Of a stretch of 64,000 bases of DNA, positions 57,431-64,000 are shown one piece after another. The notes beneath the pieces are model-generated. The model did no database searches. It saw only the letters and a list, made by a program, of their open reading frames with translations, and had not been told where the DNA came from. The stretch spans positions 24,293 to 88,292 of the forward strand of contig NW_025955125.1 in assembly GCF_022376445.1 (NCBI RefSeq), written 5' to 3'. Source of the stretch: Fomitopsis serialis (Eukaryota; Basidiomycota; Agaricomycetes; Polyporales; Fomitopsidaceae). Each line of letters starts with the position of its first letter. Within the stretch, counting starts at the first letter, position 1. The translations under genes were made by a program, and so were the position numbers.

Positions 57431-59918
57431 CTACGACCCTACAAACCGAAGAAACGCGGTACAGTATGAGTTACTATCGAATCGAGAATGCCCGCTAAAG
57501 CCAATCTGGCGATCCCGGCGCGTACTGAGGCGGTCGACGTGCAGAAGCAGACGCGGGGGAGGAGCATGATAACCAGGGTACGGGCTAGAGGGCGCGTACG
57601 ACGACGCATAACGCGCCGAGACAGATGAGCCGTTCGCGACCGGTCGCGGAGGCAAGGCCGCTGGATAGCTCCAGTTAGACGACCCACTGGTGACGCTCGC
57701 TGGCGGGGATGAGGCTTCCGACCGGGATTTCTTCCAGATCTGCTCTGTAGGCGAGGGCAGTTGGTCATCTGGCACCTTCCTCTTCTTCGCCGGAGGAGGG
57801 GGTTCATCGTCGTCCGAATCCAGCGTCAAGTCAATGACGTCCGCCGGGACAGTCTTCAAAGACGACGCGTGTAGCTCGTTTGACGGGGACAACTCCCTCT
57901 TCACCCGGCCTTCATCCTCGTCGTCGGAGTCCAGGATCACAATCTCGGCGTCACTTGGTGGGGGCTGGCCATGTCCGTTGGTACCCTTCGCTGTTGGTTT
58001 TGGCGGTGATCGAGGAGCGGTGGGTACGGCAGCCTGAACAGGTGGAATAGGCTTGGTTTCTGGATGGGATGCCTTCCACTCCGCAGACCCATACTTGTTG
58101 TCCTCGGAATGCCACTGACCATCTGCTTCCACTATCACGTCCTCCAACTCTTCGGATGTCGAACGCAAGATCTCGTCGAAGTATCTGTTCAAGGCGTGGC
58201 TCAGCAATGAACATGAAATATGTCGCTTACAGGCACATACCCATCGACTATCAGATCATCTACGTTGAGAACTCTATCGCAGACAGGACACATCCATGTC
58301 GTCGTCTGTTCCATGACGGAATACCATGAGAACGCATCGAAACATTGCGAATGAACACATTTCGATGACCGACAAGGCGTCGATATGCGCATATAACTCA
58401 GCTGTCAATCTTGTGAGGGGATGTAGGCGGGGAAGAAATGATCGTCGTACTTACCGGACACTTGAGTGACATCTTTTGATGACCTGCGACGATATCGTCA
58501 TCTGCATTGGCTGCCTGATTCACTGCGCATAGTGTCTCAATGAGAATGTGTAAAGCAGGGAAATACAACTACATACTCTTTTCAAATATCTCTTGGCTGC
58601 TCTTGTACTTGCCCTTCTTGAGCCGATCAATCAGCTGTTCGACGGTAGTGGTTTCCACCAACATGATCGCAAGATAATATTCTGAGACTCGCCTTAGTAT
58701 CAGCTAGAGATATGGAACTATAAGTGATGTCGACGTACCTTGTTGTAAACTGGCTGCTGGCTGTTGACATAGACCATTTCAATGCGATTTGATGCGCCGT
58801 TCTGCGTGCGCAGATTTTTCATGATATCTGGCGGTGGAGCAGTCCCCGGCTTCTTCTTCATGCCCTTCAGGTTTGCAGTCAACGCCACGCCGTTCACCCT
58901 GACTTCGCAAGTCGGTGGAAATTCGATGAGACATGGATTGGTGGATGACCGGAAAGCCGAGGGAGAGTAGTGCTGGGAGGATGTGCAGTAGAGACGGAGC
59001 TGATACTTCGGACTACAATCGCAATCAGTGCCGCCGGACATCGGCGCCACTGGGGACCCACCTTGTCGAGTTCAACTTTGCAAGAATGTCATTGGTGATG
59101 GTGAAGTTCAAAGACTGTTGCTTCCGGTCCATTGAGCTCGTGGATTCTATGCTGGGTTATCGATCACGCGTTCCGTTGAGAGTCTCATTAACATACCTGG
59201 GCATTCTACGATAGCTGAGACGGCCCGCTCCACTTTGAAGAAGGGAGAAGGGCTGAATTTGATTGCTGTGCAACTGTGTGAGACGGTGCAGCTGCCGTAT
59301 CAAGCGCATCGAACGAACCTAGAGGTGGGGCGCGCGGCGGATGGTACGTTGGGTCGACGCGGAGGTGCATAAGGATCGTAACGCGGGATGGTACCAGAGC
59401 TAGAAGAAGAGCCAGATGGGTAACTGCTATGACTTCCGCCTACTGGATATGCATGGCTCGACGGAGCGGCAGAGTATGAATGCTCGGCTGACCGTTGCGG
59501 TGTGTAGCTAAGCGAACCGGTTCGAGTCAGTAAGAGGCGAGAAGTTGGGAGCTCACCGACGCGGAGCGCACTGAAAGGAGCATTCGAGTAGGGGAGCACA
59601 CTCACCAGCCGGCAGTCCGTACTTGGTTGATAATCGCCCGTCCCTTCACCCACTTGTCTACACTGTTGTTCGCCCTCCATCCTTCCATTTCTCGCGTAAT
59701 GCGGTCAATGAGGTCCTGTTTCTTGCCCGACTTTGTGCAGTTGGCTAGGCACTCCTCGTTAAAGCCGGTGAGGATCTGTTTGAGACGCTCAACGGTGTTC
59801 GACTTGACGTTGTGTCGCAAAGCCTGTGGGCCACCGCCGTCCTTAGGTGAGCGCGATCGGAGAAGGGATCTGAGAATAAACATACGTCAAAGTCAGACCA
59901 AACGTTCGTGCTGGCCAT
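57431..59918 (-). CDS. PIAS/SIZ-type SUMO E3 ligase
   Basis: Promotes transfer of SUMO from Ubc9 to nuclear proteins. The start at 59918 gives MASTNVWSDFD, spliced over 59 or so bases to the SAP-like domain (NTVERLKQILTGFNEEC and KSGKKQDLIDRITREMEGW). The PINIT domain lies around 58720-59200 (CEVRVNGVALTANLKGMKKK, NRIEMVYVNSQQPVYN). The SP-RING is at about 58240-58480: RISTPCRSSKCVHSQCFDAF and TTWMCPVCDRVLNVDDLIVD contain the expected Cys/His zinc ligands. The C-terminal tail has two strong SUMO-interacting motifs, EIVILDSDDEDEG (about 57908-57946) and DVIDLTLDSDDDE (about 57805-57842), and a low-complexity end. The order SAP-PINIT-SP-RING-SIM is diagnostic. The last residues before 57431 may depend on an unseen intron. 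Confidence 0.92.
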
Positions 59919-60196
59919 TGAAGCGTGTGCCGGTCGACCTGTGCAGCGTCCTCAATGCCTTGGGGAACAGCTGGGAGATAGGAGGCCAGGAAGACTCTGA
60001 AGATGAGTCGCTGTGCGGCCTCTACGGCGCTGCACTCTGTGGGCCGTGGGAAAAGGCGGGCAGAGACAGGCATCACATGACCAGCGCGTCACGGTCTTGA
60101 CCTCGATCGTGGATCGCGATGCTTACGCTCAGCCTGAGACGCAACGCGGCGCGCTACCTTTGACAAGCACTGCCAGTTATATTGCAACGAGCTGCC

Positions 60197-61101
60197 ATGT
60201 CTACAGAAGACGACTACGACAAGCTGAGCACGGATGAGAGGGAGGCCCGCGACAAAGCCGATCGCGAGCGGGAGGCGGCAGAGCAGGCTGGTGCGTCCCT
60301 TCTTCGTGAGCTCATTTCAGTCACTGACCTTCTTCAGCCCTCCCTTATAAGTGGAGACAGGAACTCGGAGAAGTTGATGTGGTCGTTCCCGTGCCGAAGG
60401 GAACACGCGGGAAGGAATTGAACGTCGTTATCCAGAAGAAGAAGCTCAGTGTCGGCCTGAAAGGCAAGGAGCCGATCGTTGCGGGTGAGCTCTGTAAAGA
60501 GATCAAGGTGGATGACAGCACATGGACACTGGGTGAATGGCATCGTGAACCAGGGAAGTGTATCCATCCTAACATTGACGCATCACGCAGAGGACCAGGA
60601 GGCGGTCCATGTCCACCTCGAGAAGATCAATAAGCAGCAGTGGTGGGAGAATGTCCTCACTCACCACCCCAAGATCGATACCACGAAGATCCAGCCGGAG
60701 AATAGCAAACTCAGCGACCTTGACGGAGAAACAAGGTATGGTTCTCATTCATAGGCATCGCTGCTACCAGCCTGATCCCGCGCGCAGGGGGATGGTAGAG
60801 AAGATGATGGTGCGCATGTGTTCCAGAAGGTTGTGCATGATCAAATCTCGCTTATCTCTGGCCGTCAGTTTGACAACCAGCAAAAGGTACGTATCTGATA
60901 ATTTCGGTGCTGGATGTATTGACGGTGTCGCTTTCTAGCAAATGGGCAAGCCCACGTCGGACGAGCTCAAGAAGATGGAGGTACATACGACAAGCCGCAT
61001 GAATACCGATCTTGTTGACTGATAGCGAGATGGCGCAGGTACTCAAGAAGTTCCAGGAACAGCACCCAGAGCTGGACTTCTCCAACGCCAAAGTCTCTTA
61101 G
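60197..61101 (+). CDS. Nuclear movement protein NudC (CS domain)
   Basis: Hsp90-associated cochaperone required for dynein-dependent nuclear migration in filamentous fungi. The start at 60197 gives [20 protein letters not shown], a charged coiled coil. The intron 60291-60337 is followed by the CS (p23-like) domain: [54 protein letters not shown], then [20 protein letters not shown] and [20 protein letters not shown]. The last exons include [27 protein letters not shown] and [19 protein letters not shown], the family's typical C-terminus. About six exons. It is divergent from the SUMO ligase across about 280 bp. Confidence 0.93.
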
Positions 61102-61258
61102 AGATACCTCCCAGTATGCACAACGGTCGACTCTCCAGCACTGCAATGTAGCTCAAGCAATCTTGTATAATGGCACTCAATGCATGTATCTTTATCCAAT
61201 ACCTTCGACATGCTCTATTGAGTAAACGGGAAAATGAGCCGCACCTCGACGAAGTACA

Positions 61259-63819
61259 TTACACTACCTTCCTCCGCTTTCCAGATCCGGAGCTGTCGGC
61301 TGCTGCACTCTTCCGTTTAACTCTCTCGACCAGACTCTTCAAGTCATTCCCGCCTTTGTCTGCACTCGCGTCTGCATATGCGTCTTCCCTGGAGCCCTTA
61401 CTCCTATGGCGCTTCGATCGCTCCTCGAGCAGAGTCTTCATGCTCTTCGTCTCCTTGAAGCTACAACCATTGCGTCAGCATCGCACAGACCCACACGAAC
61501 AGACACGACATACCGAGGATTACTCGGGTCAATCGCAAACGCATGGTCCTCAAACACCGCCTTGAATCGGTTATCGCTGACATTGATACTGAAGTCCTCT
61601 TGCAGCTCGTCCCCCTCCTCCGCGCCCTTCTTCCCCCTCCGTTTCTTGTTCTTCAGCTTTGCGCCCTTCTCGGCTTTCATCACTGCCTTCATGTTGAAAT
61701 GCTTCGGCTCACGCGCGGCGTCGCCGGACGGGCCCGCGACGAGCGCAAGCTCCTCTGCGGTGGAGACATGCCGGACAGGAGGAGGCGAGGCGGACTCGCG
61801 GCGGGTTTTCTTGCTCTTGGCTTTATCCTTCTTACCCTTCTTCGTCTGCGCCCTCTCCGCCTCGTCTGCTCCTTCACTCCCCTCATCCTCACTCCCCGCC
61901 GCGAAGAACTCATCGCCCGCCACACCCTTCTTCCCGCCATCCCCCTCATCATCACTGCCACCGGTCTTCGCCTTCCTCTTCTCCACGATCTCTTCCTTCC
62001 GCTTCTTCTTCTTGTCCTTCATCTTCCGCTTATACCTCTCCAGCGTCGTCTCCTCGTCCTCGTCCTTCCGCTCGCTCAACCCAGGCGTAAACGTGATCTC
62101 CATATCCACGTCCCCGTCGTCTTCGCCATGGGCGCCCGGGAGGTCCTTCCCGCGGCCCCACCCCTCGGGCAGCGCATCGTCGTCGCCCCCAAGCAAGAGC
62201 GCACGGAGCTTGTCGCGCTCGGCGCCCTTGGTTCTCGACTTGCCCTTGCCCTTGCCGGTCTCGGACTCGGACTCGGAGCCAGACGACGAGGCGATGTAGG
62301 CCTTGAAGTCGTTCTCCTCGATCTCCTTGCGCGAGAGGACGCGCCGCGTGAGTTGCACGCGCTCTGGGTCGTCCTCGTCCCACGTCAGCTTGACTTTCGA
62401 GTGGCGGAGGGCCTGGGCATCGTGTAAGGGAACTTTCGACGGAATGGATCATTACAATTGATGACGTACGTCGGTCACAAATTCGAGTCCTTTGTACGGG
62501 ACAGAGAGGTCGTCTGTGGCTTCGTCACTGTGCAGGCCGCGATAAGAGAGAAAGACGAGGATAGCGACGTCGGGAGACATACCGAGGCTCGTTGTCGAAG
62601 GTCATGCCTTCTGGCACAAAGCTGAGGTCAAACACGTTAGCGGAGCGTTCGAGCTCGGTGCCCTCTAACTCATTGTAGATGTGCGACGCAGCCTCCACTG
62701 TGTCACACTCTACGATAGCATAGTAGTATCTACAATAAATATGTTAGCCAAACCGTGAACGCATCAGCAACGTTGTTGACGTACCGTAATCGTTCGAGCT
62801 GGTATTTCCTCAATGCGTCTTCGTCGTAGTCCTCCCCATCGCCAACCTCGAAGATAGTCTTTTCGTTGATCTCTTCCTCGTCTTCGTATTTCTTCTTGAA
62901 CAGCTCCACTGGCGGCCCCTCCGTCTCTTCCCTCGCCATGCGCTCCCTGCCGAACTCGCTAGGGTACACACGCACACTCAGGACCTTGCCACGGGCTGCT
63001 GTTCCTGAGCCTTTAGCTTTCGCCGCCTTGGCATTGGAGTTCGATGAAGACGCAGCTGCGTGTGCAGTCGGCGAAACCAGAGAAGAGAAGATCTTGTACA
63101 GGTGGATAGCGCGGACGTGATCCCAGTCAAGGTTTACCACAGCAATTCTGCGCGTACGATCCGCCTCGGGGACGGCAGCCTCCGCCTCCGGGTTCTCCTG
63201 CGCATACGCAGCGGCCTGAGCATCCAGTTCGGCAAACGTGTCCTCGTCCAGGTCGATCTCGGCCTCATCGTCGTCGCGAGGAACGGGGATAGGTTTTGAG
63301 ACATCGCGGCCGAGGACGAGCACTCCGTCGGCTTCACTCTCGTCTTCGGACGCCTGCCTGTCTTTTCCGTCTTCCTCGTCGGAGGACTCAAGGAGGGCCT
63401 CTCCTCGAGCGTAGTCTGGACCTGCCTTCGGGGCGGATTCGTCCTCGCCCTCGAGGCGGTAGAACCGACGGAGGTTGTCTTGTTCATGGGTGCTGGCTAG
63501 ACGTCTGCCATACTTGTCGACCCGACCTGAAAGGCTTCGTTAGCATGGAATCATTGTGTCGACGCAGGCGTAGTGAAGGAAATGTGGTGATAAGACATGT
63601 AGCTATACGCCTCGACTTGCAAAGGTGTTTGTGTCCCAGGCAGCCTGGTACCGGCGCGTGTCTCGGATGCAGACCGTACTCACCTTTCTTGCCCTTGCCC
63701 TTCTTGTCCTCGTCGAACAGCTCCTTGAAGCGGTCATCTACCACAACCTTTTGCTTCTCCTTCTTGATTCTGCGAAAGCGAGGGTCAGTCTTGAATCGCG
63801 CAAAGCGGGGATCGGACAT
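61259..63819 (-). CDS. ESF1: Pre-rRNA-processing protein ESF1
   Basis: Nucleolar protein needed for 18S rRNA maturation. The start at 63819 gives MSDPRFARFKTDPRFRRIKK, the family's N-terminal signature. RVDKYGRR and an acidic region (63180-63430) follow. The conserved core reads TRRIAVVNLDWDHVRAIHLY, KIFSSLVSPT, LSVRVYPSEFGRERMAREET and GPPVELFKKK, then YYYAIVECDTVEAASHIYNE and NVFDLSFVPEGMTFDNEPRD. LKFVTDAL-type and KVKLTWDEDDPERVQLTRRV blocks precede alternating acidic and Lys-rich low-complexity stretches (61650-62330). The NUC153-like motif near 61530-61620 reads FSINVSDNRFKAVFEDHAFA, and the basic C-terminus (KTLLEERSKRHRS) ends at 61259. Five or six exons. Confidence 0.92.
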
Positions 63820-63840
63820 GGCGGGAGGAGGGAGCTGCAG

Positions 63841-63992
63841 CCAATCAGAGGGCGCGCTGGCAGAAATTGAACGCGGTTCCCGATTGGGAGGCGAGGCGGC
63901 GATCAGGAAGGTCTGATTGGGCAGGGGAAGGGCGACGGGTGTGCGTCCCTTGGCGACGGTCGGTCGACTCGGTCACCACCAAGGCCAATCAG
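63841..63992. promoter_or_regulatory. CCAATCAG octamers upstream of ESF1
   Basis: Three exact copies of CCAATCAG lie within about 175 bp upstream of the ESF1 start: plus strand at 63841-63848 and 63985-63992, minus strand at 63913-63920. A fourth CCAAT core occurs near 63880 on the minus strand. This is the extended NF-Y/HAP consensus; binding is inferred. Confidence 0.6.
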
Positions 63993-64000
63993 GAGCGCCC

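Noticed and set aside
61406..62427. Two long plus-strand open frames (Ser- and Leu-rich, about 295 codons each)
   Set aside because: Both lie opposite the low-complexity coding part of ESF1, whose own frame has conserved motifs.

Overview
This window is nuclear DNA of a filamentous basidiomycete, most likely an Agaricomycete (Polyporales-like; the order is a guess from remembered protein similarity). The evidence is consistent: nearly every gene is cut by short introns of about 40-70 nt (GT-AG, plus two GC-AG), genes are dense and monocistronic on both strands, and the proteins are fungal housekeeping types (PEX16, SEC17, NUS1, ICE2, ESF1, RRP36). I see no rRNA, tRNA, CRISPR or bacterial operon structure. 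Exon boundaries were worked out by eye from splice signals and reading frame.

Layout. 0.1-8.6 kb: an HSL-type alpha/beta hydrolase with an in-frame stop near its start, the splicing factor RBM39/CC1, a ketol-acid reductoisomerase, an L-rhamnose-dehydrogenase-like SDR and a cupin protein. 9-18 kb: PEX16, an unknown coiled-coil protein, a CorA-like Mg transporter and the rRNA-processing protein RRP36. 18-34 kb is accessory: a caspase-like protease, a 2.3-kb transposon-like element with inverted termini and a target-site duplication, a very large multi-pass membrane protein of unknown function, and two tandem Tle1-like (DUF2235) hydrolases. 34-46 kb: NUS1, SEC17, PGM3/AGM1, RER2-type cis-prenyltransferase, a DUG3-like glutamine amidotransferase, ICE2 and MoaE. 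46-64 kb: ARMC8/GID5, a pseudouridine glycosidase-kinase fusion, IRC3 helicase, the ADP/ATP carrier, a PIAS/SIZ SUMO ligase, NudC and ESF1.

Connections. NUS1 and RER2 are the two subunits of dehydrodolichyl diphosphate synthase and lie about 4.3 kb apart, with PGM3 (UDP-GlcNAc precursor supply) between them, so three steps feeding N-glycosylation and GPI synthesis sit together. RRP36 and ESF1 both act in small-subunit rRNA processing. The caspase, membrane protein and lipase-like pair beside a mobile element look like a variable block between conserved genes. I infer, without proof, a possible role in cell death or self/non-self reactions.

Notable structural oddities are a probable one-nucleotide exon and a premature stop in the first gene, and a two-base frame mismatch between the apparent start codon and the body of the ADP/ATP carrier.
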